The position numbers were made by a program, and so were the translations under genes. The notes under the pieces were generated by a model. It was not told the DNA's origin and did not search any database. It saw only the letters and a list, made by a program, of their open reading frames with translations. Shown one piece after another: positions 1-7,248 of a stretch of 13,095 bases of DNA (positions are counted from its first letter, which is position 1; every line of letters begins with the position of its first letter). Source of the stretch: an uncultured Rickettsiales bacterium (GTDB lineage: Bacteria > Pseudomonadota > Alphaproteobacteria > UBA8366); NCBI GenBank assembly GCA_913046825.1, contig CAJWTF010000106.1, positions 1-13,095 on the forward strand. Reading direction: 5' to 3'.

Positions 1-60
1 GCGACAGCGTTATCCGGGACCCAGCCAGTTCCGGCCCTTGGTGCGTGCACTGGATCCTAG

Positions 61-83
61 CTCTTCGGCTGGGCAACGAAGAG
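61..83 (-). terminator. Stem-loop just after the dioxygenase gene, possible terminator
   Basis: The arms CTCTTCG (61-67) and CGAAGAG (77-83) are perfect reverse complements around a 9-nt loop, and an AG/CT pair can extend the stem past one bulged base. The structure starts 3 bp beyond the stop codon of the minus-strand dioxygenase gene, where a terminator would be expected. No run of T follows on the minus strand, so it is not a classical intrinsic terminator. It may only stabilise the 3' end of the mRNA. The rest of 1-60 shows nothing I recognise. Confidence 0.35.
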
Positions 84-86
84 GCT

Positions 87-938
87 TTATACCGGCCGTG
101 TCCCCTCGACTGTGACGCGGTTCATATACCGCTTATATCCCGGGTAATCGTTCAGCGCCTTGTGCATCAGGCAGCGGTTGTCCCAAAAGGCGATTGAGCC
201 CTTCTCCCAGCGGAAGCGGCAGGTAAACTCTGGTCGGTGGCTGTGGTCGAACAGGAATTGGAGCAGCGGTTTGCTCTCTTCCTCGGTCATGCCCCGGAAG
301 CGGTGGGTGCGCGCGCGGTTGACGAACAGCGCCCTACGCCCGGTCTCCGGATGGGTGACGACGACCGGGTGCTCCATTTCGGGTTCGTCTTCCTCGTCGG
401 GGTCGTCGCGCAGTTTGCTGGTCATCTTGGCGTTGCGCGCTACCGTGGCTTTCGGTGCTTGGATGCGGTTGTCGTGCACGGCAGTCAGCCCGTCAAGCAA
501 CTCGCGCATGCCCTCCGACAGGCTTTCAAAGGCCAGGTACTGATTGGAGAATAACGTGTCGCCACCGACCGGCGGTACGTCGAGCGCATAGAGGATCGAG
601 CCGAGTGGCGGCGTTTCCAAATGCGTGAGGTCCTGATGCCAGCTGCCGCCGACAATCTTTGTATGCTCCGGGTCCTTGCGGATTGGAAATATCTCCGGGT
701 GTCCCTCGAGTGGCACATAGCGCGGATGGATGTTGAGCTCGCCAAACCGCGCGCCGAACGCCTTGTGTTGATTCTCTGTCATGTCCTGGTCGCGAAAGAA
801 GATCACTAGGTTTTCATGAAAAGCCCGCTTCACTTCGCCGATCCGCTGTTCGTCGAGGTCCTCGGACAGATTGACCCCGCTAATCTCCGCACCGCACGCC
901 CCGGCGATCGGCGTGACCTCGATATGCTGGTAGCTCAT
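87..938 (-). CDS. TauD/TfdA-family Fe(II)/2-oxoglutarate-dependent dioxygenase
   Basis: A 283-residue cytosolic enzyme expected to couple decarboxylation of 2-oxoglutarate to hydroxylation of a small substrate. The iron-binding facial triad is visible: H101 and D103 in WHQDLTHLETPP, and H259 in DNRCLMHKA. R270, eleven residues after H259, has the spacing of the TauD arginine that binds the 2-oxoglutarate carboxylate, and R274 follows. The length equals that of E. coli TauD. The ATG at 938 was chosen because GGGGAG lies 6 nt upstream and the TauD-like fold begins at once (ITPIAGACGAEI-like start); an in-frame extension to 1061 has no homologous look. An acidic stretch (about residues 178-189, DDPDEEDEPEME) lies between core elements. 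The gene is downstream of the ureohydrolase gene with an 89-bp gap, probably co-transcribed. The substrate is unknown: no sulfonate or taurine gene is nearby, so tauD is not assigned. Confidence 0.9.
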   Translation of the reverse strand: MSYQHIEVTPIAGACGAEISGVNLSEDLDEQRIGEVKRAFHENLVIFFRDQDMTENQHKAFGARFGELNIHPRYVPLEGHPEIFPIRKDPEHTKIVGGSWHQDLTHLETPPLGSILYALDVPPVGGDTLFSNQYLAFESLSEGMRELLDGLTAVHDNRIQAPKATVARNAKMTSKLRDDPDEEDEPEMEHPVVVTHPETGRRALFVNRARTHRFRGMTEEESKPLLQFLFDHSHRPEFTCRFRWEKGSIAFWDNRCLMHKALNDYPGYKRYMNRVTVEGTRPV

Positions 939-1027
939 GACATTCTCCCCGCAATGTGACAGCAAATTTGATGTACGGCGTTTTTGCGCCTCATCAACAC
1001 TTCGTTTCCGGGACGTGTGCGATCCGG

Positions 1028-1984
1028 TCAGCGGTTTGTGCGGGCCTCCGCTAACAGGCATAGGATTTCGAACATCATTGTCGCCCCTACCAGCGCGGTG
1101 TTGCCCGTCGGGTCCAGCGGCGGGGAGACTTCGACGACGTCGCCGCCGATCAGCTTACAGCCGCTGAGGCCGCGTAGCATGCGCTGTGCGTCGTGGGTGG
1201 TGTAGCCGCCGACCTCCGGTGTGCCGGTGCCCGGCGCGTAGACTGGGTCGAGGCCGTCGACGTCGAAGCTGACATATGTTGAACCGTCGCCGACCACGCG
1301 GCGGGCTTCCGCGATTACCTTGTCGACGCCAATCTCGAAGAATTCCTCGATATAGATCACTCGCATGCCGCTGTCGTGGGAAAATTGGTGATAGTCGCCG
1401 CCCGACGTCGAGCCACGAATGCCGATCTGAATCACGCGTTTGGGGTCCAGCAGGCCTTCCTCAACCGCGCGGCGGAAGGGCGTGCCGTGGTGGAATTTCT
1501 CACCATTATAAGCCTCATCCGCCGTGTCCGTATGGGCGTCGAAATGCACCATGCCGACCGGGCCGTCCTTGGCGATGGCGCGGAAGATCGGCAGCGTGAT
1601 CAAGTGGTCGCCACCGACGGAAAGCGGGGTTACGCCCGCTGCCGCGATCGGTTCGTAGAATTCTGTAATGAGGTCGAGGCATTTCATCAGGTTGACCGGA
1701 TTGACCGGCGTGTCGCCCGCATCGCCGATTTTGCACAGGTCGTACGGGTTCACGCCTGTTAAGTGATGGACCCGGCGTATGAGGCTCGATTGGTTGCGCA
1801 CTTCGCGGGGGCCGTGGCGCGCGCCAGGACGGTTGGTGACGGCGCTGTCGAAGGGCACGCCGACCATGGCGATATCCAATTGCGTCACGTCCTGGACATA
1901 AGGCACCCGCATGAAAGTCGGGATACCCGTATAGCGCGGGTAGAGCGTGTGATCTGGTGGTTGGAAGAGATTGTCGTCTCTCAT
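1028..1984 (-). CDS. Ureohydrolase of the agmatinase/arginase family
   Basis: A 318-residue binuclear manganese hydrolase predicted to split a guanidino compound into urea and an amine or amino acid. The metal ligands of the family are all present: H127 in GGDH, D149, H151 and D153 in HFDAHTD, and D241 and D243 in SFDVDGLDP. The N-terminus (FQPPDHTLYPRYTGIPTFMR) resembles bacterial agmatinase and guanidinobutyrase proteins. The ATG at 1984 is preferred because GGGGAG lies 7 nt upstream; an upstream in-frame start at 2026 would run into the divergent promoter region. The gene heads a minus-strand unit with the dioxygenase and is divergent from soxB, with about 100 bp between start codons, which suggests shared control. 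The substrate cannot be read from the sequence. Agmatine, 4-guanidinobutyrate, guanidinoacetate or a methylated guanidino acid are all possible, so speB is not assigned. Confidence 0.9.
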   Translation of the reverse strand: MRDDNLFQPPDHTLYPRYTGIPTFMRVPYVQDVTQLDIAMVGVPFDSAVTNRPGARHGPREVRNQSSLIRRVHHLTGVNPYDLCKIGDAGDTPVNPVNLMKCLDLITEFYEPIAAAGVTPLSVGGDHLITLPIFRAIAKDGPVGMVHFDAHTDTADEAYNGEKFHHGTPFRRAVEEGLLDPKRVIQIGIRGSTSGGDYHQFSHDSGMRVIYIEEFFEIGVDKVIAEARRVVGDGSTYVSFDVDGLDPVYAPGTGTPEVGGYTTHDAQRMLRGLSGCKLIGGDVVEVSPPLDPTGNTALVGATMMFEILCLLAEARTNR

Positions 1985-2085
1985 GGTCTTGCTCCCCGGT
2001 AAATGCACTGTAAAGTTTGGTCTCACCTGGAAATGAGTCTAAGTCACTAGGCAGGATTTCTCCAACCGTCGTCCGAGGCCAGCGC
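1985..2085. promoter_or_regulatory. Divergent promoter region between ureohydrolase and soxB
   Basis: This 101-bp spacer separates two strongly supported divergent starts, so it must hold the promoters of both transcription units and probably an operator. It contains the ribosome-binding sites of both genes (GGGGAG on the minus strand at 1992-1997; GAGG on the plus strand at 2075-2078). I found no convincing -35/-10 pair and no long dyad. The location is well supported; the elements inside it are not resolved. Confidence 0.5.
2075..2078 (+). promoter_or_regulatory. Ribosome-binding site that sets the soxB GTG start
   Basis: GAGG lies 7 nt upstream of the GTG at 2086. The protein read from that codon starts VSRYSIFSLLKN, the usual SoxB N-terminus. 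The alternative in-frame TTG at 2017 would add 23 residues with no family resemblance and has no such motif in front. Confidence 0.65.
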
Positions 2086-3342
2086 GTGTCGCGATATTCC
2101 ATATTCAGTTTGTTGAAGAACGCCGCCACCGGTCATAAGAACTGGGAGCGTATGTGGCGCGACCCGGAGCCGAAGCCGGAATACGATGTGGTCATCATTG
2201 GCGGCGGTGGGCACGGGTTAGCGACAGCGTACTATCTGGCCAAGGTGCATGGGGTCACCAATGTCGCGGTGCTGGAGAAGGGCTATCTTGGCGGTGGCAA
2301 TACGGGGCGGAACACGACCATCGTGCGTTCCAACTATCTCGCACCTGGGAATACGCTGTTCTACGAGAAATCTATGCGGCTCTGGGAAGGCTTATCGCAG
2401 GATCTCAACTTTAATGTCATGCTCTCGCAGCGGGGCCAGCTCAATCTCGGTCATTCCGACGCGAATATGACGGTGCTCTCGAAACGCGGCAACACCATGC
2501 GTGCCAATGGCATCGACGCGGATATCCTCACCCGCGAAGAAGTGCAAAAGATCGCACCTTATTTCGACTATACACCGAGTGCCCGGTTTCCAATTTATGG
2601 CGCACTCTGGCAGGACCGCGCCGGGGTGGCGAGACACGACGCGGTCGCGTGGGGGTATGCGCGGGGAGCGGATAGCTATGGCGTTGATCTGATCCAAAAT
2701 TGCGAGGTCTTAGGCTTCGTGAAAGAGGGCGAGCGGATCGTCGGCGTCGAGACCACACGAGGGCGCATAAATGCGAAGAAGGTGGGTACGACCGTTGCGG
2801 GCCATACGGGGCATCTGGCAGAGAAAGCCGGGTTGAAGCTCCCCATCGAGACCCATGTGCTGCAGGCGTTTGTATCCGAGCCGCTCAAGCCAATGGTGGA
2901 TATCGTTGTCTCTTGCGGGGCGATGCATTTCTATCTCAGCCAATCAGATAAGGGCACGCTGGTCTTCGGCGGTGATCTCGACGGCTATAATTCTTATGCC
3001 CAGCGCGGTAATCTGCCGCTTATTGATCACGTGATGGCGGCGGGCGTCTCGTTGATGCCGAGCCTGTCGCGCCTCCGCTTTCATCGCCACTGGGGCGGTG
3101 TGATGGACATGACCATGGACGGTAGCCCGATTATCGCGAAAACGCCGATCCCGGGTCTATTTATTAATGGCGGTTGGTGCTATGGAGGGTTTAAGGCGAC
3201 CCCTGCGTCGGGTTGGTGCTTCGCCCACACGATCGCACAAGACCGCCCGCACGATCTGAACGCCAAGTTCACCATCGAGCGGTTCTCGTCCGGTCACCTC
3301 ATCGAAGAGCGGGGTGCCGGTCCGTACCCATGGGCTCAGTAG
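2086..3342 (+). CDS. soxB: Sarcosine oxidase beta subunit (heterotetrameric)
   Basis: A 418-residue flavoprotein subunit holding the amine-oxidising site: sarcosine (N-methylglycine) is oxidised at FAD, and electrons pass to an FMN and then to oxygen. The N-terminal dinucleotide-binding motif is clear (DVVIIGGGGHGLATAYYLAK, about residues 34-53). H184 in VARHDAV is the likely equivalent of the histidine that carries covalent FMN in characterised enzymes; that assignment is from the family. The C-terminal block GGWCYGGFKATPASGWCFAH is typical of SoxB. The GTG start at 2086 matches family length and has GAGG 7 nt upstream. soxD follows after 10 bp, giving the standard soxBDAG order. The natural substrate could be another N-methyl amino acid, since this fold also serves dimethylglycine- or N-methylproline-type demethylases. 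Confidence 0.96.
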   Translation: MSRYSIFSLLKNAATGHKNWERMWRDPEPKPEYDVVIIGGGGHGLATAYYLAKVHGVTNVAVLEKGYLGGGNTGRNTTIVRSNYLAPGNTLFYEKSMRLWEGLSQDLNFNVMLSQRGQLNLGHSDANMTVLSKRGNTMRANGIDADILTREEVQKIAPYFDYTPSARFPIYGALWQDRAGVARHDAVAWGYARGADSYGVDLIQNCEVLGFVKEGERIVGVETTRGRINAKKVGTTVAGHTGHLAEKAGLKLPIETHVLQAFVSEPLKPMVDIVVSCGAMHFYLSQSDKGTLVFGGDLDGYNSYAQRGNLPLIDHVMAAGVSLMPSLSRLRFHRHWGGVMDMTMDGSPIIAKTPIPGLFINGGWCYGGFKATPASGWCFAHTIAQDRPHDLNAKFTIERFSSGHLIEERGAGPYPWAQ

Positions 3343-3352
3343 GGAGCGGGCG

Positions 3353-3628
3353 ATGATCAGGATCAAGTGCCCCTTCTGCGGCGAGCGTGACCATGGTGAA
3401 TTCACCTATGCGGGTGACGCCACGAAAAGGCGACCCGAGCACGGGTCGAGCGATATGGAGGCGTGGTTGGATTTCGTCTACATCCGCGACAATCCAAAGG
3501 GCGTCCATACGGAATATTGGCATCATTCGCACGGCTGCCGTCAGTGGCTGGTGGTTGAGCGGGATACGGTGACGCATGAAGTGTCGAGTGTGACATTCGC
3601 GAAACCGTCCTCGAGCGGAGGCGTCTGA
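3353..3628 (+). CDS. soxD: Sarcosine oxidase delta subunit (zinc-binding)
   Basis: A 91-residue structural subunit of heterotetrameric sarcosine oxidase. It carries the zinc site of the family: C6 and C9 in KCPFCGERDHGEF, then H58 and C62 in YWHHSHGCRQW, with the expected four-residue spacing between the last two ligands. The ATG at 3353 was chosen because AGGGAG (3341-3346) sits just upstream and translation begins straight into IRIKCPFCG; an in-frame start at 3314 would overlap soxB. The soxA start codon begins one base after this stop codon, so translation of the two is probably coupled. Confidence 0.95.
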   Translation: MIRIKCPFCGERDHGEFTYAGDATKRRPEHGSSDMEAWLDFVYIRDNPKGVHTEYWHHSHGCRQWLVVERDTVTHEVSSVTFAKPSSSGGV

Positions 3629-3629
3629 G

Positions 3630-6560
3630 ATGGCCGGGCAAAAATTCCGTCGCGCCGACGGCGGTGCCGTGGACCGGGGCCAATCCATTCGTTTCACCTT
3701 CGATGGACGGTCTTACGAAGGCTACGCGGGAGACACCCTGGCCTCTGCCTTGATGGCGAATAGCGTTCGCTTGCTCGCTCGAAGTTTCAAATATCACCGA
3801 CCGCGTGGCTTGTTCACAATGGGACCCGAAGAGCCGAATGCGCTGGTCACCGTGCGCCAGGGTGCTCGGCGGGAGCCGAATGTACCGGCGACGATGGTGG
3901 AGATATACGACGGACTCGTCGCCGAAAGCCAGAACCGCTGGCCGTCGCTCGACCTCGACGTGATGAGCGTCAACGATCTGTTGTCGTCGATTTTGGTCGC
4001 GGGTTTCTACTATAAGACCTTCATGTGGCCGGCATCGTTCTGGGAGCCGGTTTACGAGCGCATTATTCGGCGTTCGGCTGGGATGGGCATCGCACCCGAT
4101 CAACCAGATCCCGATCGTTACGAACGCGCCCACGCTTTCTGTGATGTGTTGGTGGTCGGCTCCGGCCCCGCAGGATTGGCGGCGGCACGCGCGGCGGGCG
4201 AGAAGGGCGAGCGTGTCTTGCTGGTGGAACAAATGGCGTGGCTCGGCGGTAGTGCCGCTAATACCGGCCAGGCGACGCCCGATGTCGATGCGCTAGCGGC
4301 AATGGACAACGTCACGGTGATGACCCGGACGACGGCCTTCGGTCAATATGACGGCAATTCCTTCGCCCTGGTCGAGCGGGTGGCAGACCATCTGCCGGTG
4401 CCGCCCGAAGGACAGCCGCGCCAACGATCTTGGGTCGTGCGCGCAAAACGCGTCGTCTTCGCAACCGGCGCGCTGGAGCGCCCGCTGGTGTTTCGTAACA
4501 ACGATCTGCCGGGCATCATGCTGGCTTCGGCGGCGCAAGGCTATGTGAAGCGGTTCGGCGTCTTGCCGGGCCGGAACGCGGTCGTCTTCACCAATAACGA
4601 TAGCGCCTATCAAGCAGCCATCGACTTGGCATCGTCCGGTGTGAACGTGACCGCTTTGGTCGACGCGCGCAGCGAAGTGCCTGAGGCTTTAGCAGCAGAG
4701 GCTCGGGCCTCCGGTATCGAAATATTGTCTGGGATGGTGGTACAACGGGCGAAAGGTTGGCAAAAGCTGCGCGCCGTCGACATCGCCACATTATCATCGG
4801 ATGGGAAAGCTCTCTCGGGGCCGATGCGCCGCATCTCTTGTGACCTCTTGGCGATCTCGGGCGGGTGGTCGCCGGTTGTCCACTTGATGAGCCATAAGGG
4901 TGGGCGCCCCACATACGACGACACTAAACAAGCTTTCCTGCCCGGTGATCTGTTGGGCCCGAACCAGGAAGCGGTTGGCGGTAGCGCCGGTGACTGGAGG
5001 GACGAAGTGCCAAGCCGCGCGCTCTGGAAGGTACCCCAGCCGGAAGGCGGAATGGGAAAGGCGTTCATTGATTTTCAGCACGACGTCTCGACGAAGGATA
5101 TCGAACTGGCCCACCGTGAAGGTTATGTATCGGTCGAGCATCTAAAACGCTACACCATGCTCGGCATGGCGACGGATCAGGGCAAGACGGCGAATATCGC
5201 GGGCCTCGCGTTGATGGCTGAGGCGCGCGGGCTTTCCATTCCCGAGGTTGGTACGACAACCTTCCGTCCACCCTATTCGCCGACGGCCTTGGGTGCGGTT
5301 GCGGCCGGCGAGGTTGGTCGCAATTTCGTGCCGGAGCGTTTCTCACCCATCCACGATTGGCACGAGGAATATGGCGCGGTGATGGTCGAAGCGGGCCTCT
5401 GGATGCGGCCTCGCTATTACCCAAGGAACGGCGAGGATATTCATGCGGCTTATCGCCGAGAGGCGAAAGGGGTGCGCGATCAGGTCGGCATTGTCGATGT
5501 CACCAGTCTCGGCAAGATAGATGTGCAGGGACCGGACGCGGGAGAATTCCTCGACCGTGTCTACGCCAATATGTTCTCGAGCCTGAATGTGGGCCGAGCG
5601 CGCTACGGCATCATGATGCGTGACGATGGGATGGTCTTTGATGACGGCACCACATCGCGCATTACCGAAAACCACTATTTCATGACCACGACGACCGCGA
5701 ATGCAGGACCGGTCATGGCGCATATGGAAATGTTACTGCAGACCGCATGGCCTGAGCTGCGGGTGCATCTCACCTCGGTCAGCGATCAATGGACGGGCAT
5801 CGCCGTCGCCGGGCCGAAAAGCCGCGAGCTGCTGGCCGCGCTCGGCACAGACATTAATGTGTCGGACGAAGCGCTGCCCTTCATGGGGGTGCGCGAAGGC
5901 ACGCTCGACGGCTCGCCGGTACGCATCTTTCGCATCAGTTTTTCGGGCGAACTCGCATATGAGATATACACGCCCTCTGACTACGGCCACGCATTATGGG
6001 AGCGGGTCTGGGACGCCGGCCAAGCCTTTGATGTTGTGCCCTATGGGACCGAAGCGATGGCCGCACTCCGCATCGAGAAGGGCCATGTCGCCGGGCCTGA
6101 GTTGGACGGCAAGACGAGTATGGAAGATCTCGGGCTCGGTCGCATGGCAAGTAAGAAGAAGCATTATGTTGGTAGCGTGCTGATGCACCGACCGGCTTTG
6201 CTGGAGGAGACCCGTGACCGTTTGGTCGGCCTCATTCCGGTCGACCGCTCTCTCAATCTCAACTCCGGTTCCTTGATCCGTGAGACGCCGTTCGATCCGC
6301 ACGACCGCCCGGTGCGCGATGTGGGATCGTTCGATGAATTGACGGCCGACCCTTCTGGGGCGGGCGTGTTAGGTCACATCACATCGGTCTCATATAGCCC
6401 GGAACTGGGCCATTACATCGGCTTAGCCTTGGTCTCTAACGGCACGGAGCGGCAGGGCACGCGCATGTTCGCCTGCCGCACGGTGAAGGGAGAGAACATC
6501 GAAGTCGAAGTTGTCTCCCCGCATTTCGTCGATCCGGACGGGGAGAAGTTACGTGGTTAG
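3630..6560 (+). CDS. soxA: Sarcosine oxidase alpha subunit
   Basis: A 976-residue subunit that takes the methyl group released as an imine or formaldehyde and, with tetrahydrofolate, makes 5,10-methylene-THF. Three parts are visible. An N-terminal domain (about 1-165) resembles a 2Fe-2S ferredoxin fold without cluster cysteines (RSFKYHRPRGLF). A dinucleotide-binding region has GSGPAG at 177-182. A C-terminal GcvT-like folate-binding half (about 590-970) contains YGTEAMAALRIEKGH and LGLGRM. GGAGG lies 8 nt before the ATG. The protein is slightly shorter than the roughly 1000 residues I expect. A glycine/alanine-rich helical segment that normally follows the SAG motif near residue 454 seems absent (see findings). 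The remaining motifs are intact, so it is most likely functional. Confidence 0.96.
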   Translation: MAGQKFRRADGGAVDRGQSIRFTFDGRSYEGYAGDTLASALMANSVRLLARSFKYHRPRGLFTMGPEEPNALVTVRQGARREPNVPATMVEIYDGLVAESQNRWPSLDLDVMSVNDLLSSILVAGFYYKTFMWPASFWEPVYERIIRRSAGMGIAPDQPDPDRYERAHAFCDVLVVGSGPAGLAAARAAGEKGERVLLVEQMAWLGGSAANTGQATPDVDALAAMDNVTVMTRTTAFGQYDGNSFALVERVADHLPVPPEGQPRQRSWVVRAKRVVFATGALERPLVFRNNDLPGIMLASAAQGYVKRFGVLPGRNAVVFTNNDSAYQAAIDLASSGVNVTALVDARSEVPEALAAEARASGIEILSGMVVQRAKGWQKLRAVDIATLSSDGKALSGPMRRISCDLLAISGGWSPVVHLMSHKGGRPTYDDTKQAFLPGDLLGPNQEAVGGSAGDWRDEVPSRALWKVPQPEGGMGKAFIDFQHDVSTKDIELAHREGYVSVEHLKRYTMLGMATDQGKTANIAGLALMAEARGLSIPEVGTTTFRPPYSPTALGAVAAGEVGRNFVPERFSPIHDWHEEYGAVMVEAGLWMRPRYYPRNGEDIHAAYRREAKGVRDQVGIVDVTSLGKIDVQGPDAGEFLDRVYANMFSSLNVGRARYGIMMRDDGMVFDDGTTSRITENHYFMTTTTANAGPVMAHMEMLLQTAWPELRVHLTSVSDQWTGIAVAGPKSRELLAALGTDINVSDEALPFMGVREGTLDGSPVRIFRISFSGELAYEIYTPSDYGHALWERVWDAGQAFDVVPYGTEAMAALRIEKGHVAGPELDGKTSMEDLGLGRMASKKKHYVGSVLMHRPALLEETRDRLVGLIPVDRSLNLNSGSLIRETPFDPHDRPVRDVGSFDELTADPSGAGVLGHITSVSYSPELGHYIGLALVSNGTERQGTRMFACRTVKGENIEVEVVSPHFVDPDGEKLRG

Positions 6561-6573
6561 GTTTAATTCCATT

Positions 6574-6645
6574 GTCATTCTCGCGAAGGCGGGGATCAAG
6601 ATTGACTGGACTTGCCAAATGGATTGCCGCCTTAGCGAGAATGAC
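6574..6645. repeat. Dispersed palindromic (REP/MITE-like) repeat between soxA and soxG
   Basis: Left arm 6574-6597 (GTCATTCTCGCGAAGGCGG...) and right arm 6622-6645 (...CCGCCTTAGCGAGAATGAC) are inverted copies: 22 of 24 positions pair, including one G-T, with mismatches at 6585/6634 and 6593/6626. The loop is 24 nt. Read through in one frame, the plus strand gives VILAKAGI...RLSENDG and the minus strand VILAKAAI...PRLREND. This is a variant of the VIPAKAGI...RFRGND peptide produced by a widespread proteobacterial palindrome. That identification is from memory. No transposase is present. Confidence 0.8.
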
Positions 6646-6650
6646 GGGAG
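6646..6650 (+). promoter_or_regulatory. soxG ribosome-binding site abutting the palindrome
   Basis: GGGAG lies 8 nt before the soxG ATG and begins at the first base beyond the last paired base of the palindrome. The stem could therefore affect access of ribosomes to soxG. The site also fixes the start at 6659 rather than at upstream in-frame codons, which would translate the repeat itself. Confidence 0.6.
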
Positions 6651-6658
6651 TGAAAAGC

Positions 6659-7246
6659 ATGCTTGAAGCCCGCTCCCAGCTTGCCAGTTATATCAAACCG
6701 GGCCGCTATGGTCCGGGCGACAGTCCCAACGTCATACTCTCGGAAGTGCGGGGCCGTTTCATCGTCCAGGTAGCAGGGTGGCCCGACACGTTCGAGACCG
6801 TCTCAAAGGGCCTCGCAGCTGCGGCGGGTGGCACCGTTCCGAACGCGTTCGGTATCGCCAGTGTCGCGGATACGGTGACCGCAGTCTGGACGGGAGCGGA
6901 GCGGCTTTGGTTTACCGCCGACGACCCGGCTTTAATGAAGCGCTTCGACGGTGTTGCGACGGATGAGGACGCGATGCTGCTCGACCTCTCGGACAGCCGG
7001 ACGATCTTGCGCCTTAAGGGCGAGGCAGCCCGAAGTGTCTTGATAAAAGGTATCGCGGTCGATCTGCACACCGATGCGTTTCCCGTACAGGCCATCGCCC
7101 ACACAATGGTCGAACATGCGGGTGTGTTGCTGCATCGGGTCGGTCCGGAAGCTTTCGAACTTTACGTGCCGCGAAGCTACTCGGCGAATATTTGGCATTG
7201 GTTAACGGTATCGGCGGAAGAATTCGGCTATGAAGTGGAGGGGTAG
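6659..7246 (+). CDS. soxG: Sarcosine oxidase gamma subunit
   Basis: A 195-residue subunit of heterotetrameric sarcosine oxidase, related in fold to the GcvT/folate-binding family but without a catalytic site of its own. Family features include the central block DLSDSRTILRLKGEAAR, then AVDLHTDAFP, AGVLLHRVG and the C-terminal ELYVPRSYSANIWHWL. The ATG at 6659 was chosen for its Shine-Dalgarno motif and because the conserved gamma-subunit sequence begins just after it. The 98-bp gap from soxA, unusual for this operon, is filled almost entirely by the palindromic repeat. The alpha/beta hydrolase starts 2 bp after the stop codon, so the operon continues. Confidence 0.92.
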   Translation: MLEARSQLASYIKPGRYGPGDSPNVILSEVRGRFIVQVAGWPDTFETVSKGLAAAAGGTVPNAFGIASVADTVTAVWTGAERLWFTADDPALMKRFDGVATDEDAMLLDLSDSRTILRLKGEAARSVLIKGIAVDLHTDAFPVQAIAHTMVEHAGVLLHRVGPEAFELYVPRSYSANIWHWLTVSAEEFGYEVEG

Positions 7247-7248
7247 GG

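Noticed and set aside
939..1027. Terminator or attenuator between ureohydrolase and dioxygenase (GGCG/CGCC around 997-1013)
   Set aside because: The stem is only 4 bp and the Shine-Dalgarno and orientation fit a simple operon spacer.
3402..4232. Long minus-strand open frame (276 codons) opposite soxD/soxA
   Set aside because: It lies antisense to strongly supported sox genes, its translation has low-complexity arginine/proline-rich composition typical of an antisense frame in GC-rich DNA, and it matches no family.
6572..6658. Upstream extension of soxG through the palindrome
   Set aside because: The extra residues are just the translated repeat; the family N-terminus and a good Shine-Dalgarno point to 6659.
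2086..7246. N-methylglutamate dehydrogenase (MgdABCD) instead of sarcosine oxidase
   Set aside because: The alpha subunit is one long fused protein with dinucleotide-binding and GcvT halves and the order is soxBDAG; the N-methylglutamate enzyme splits these parts differently.
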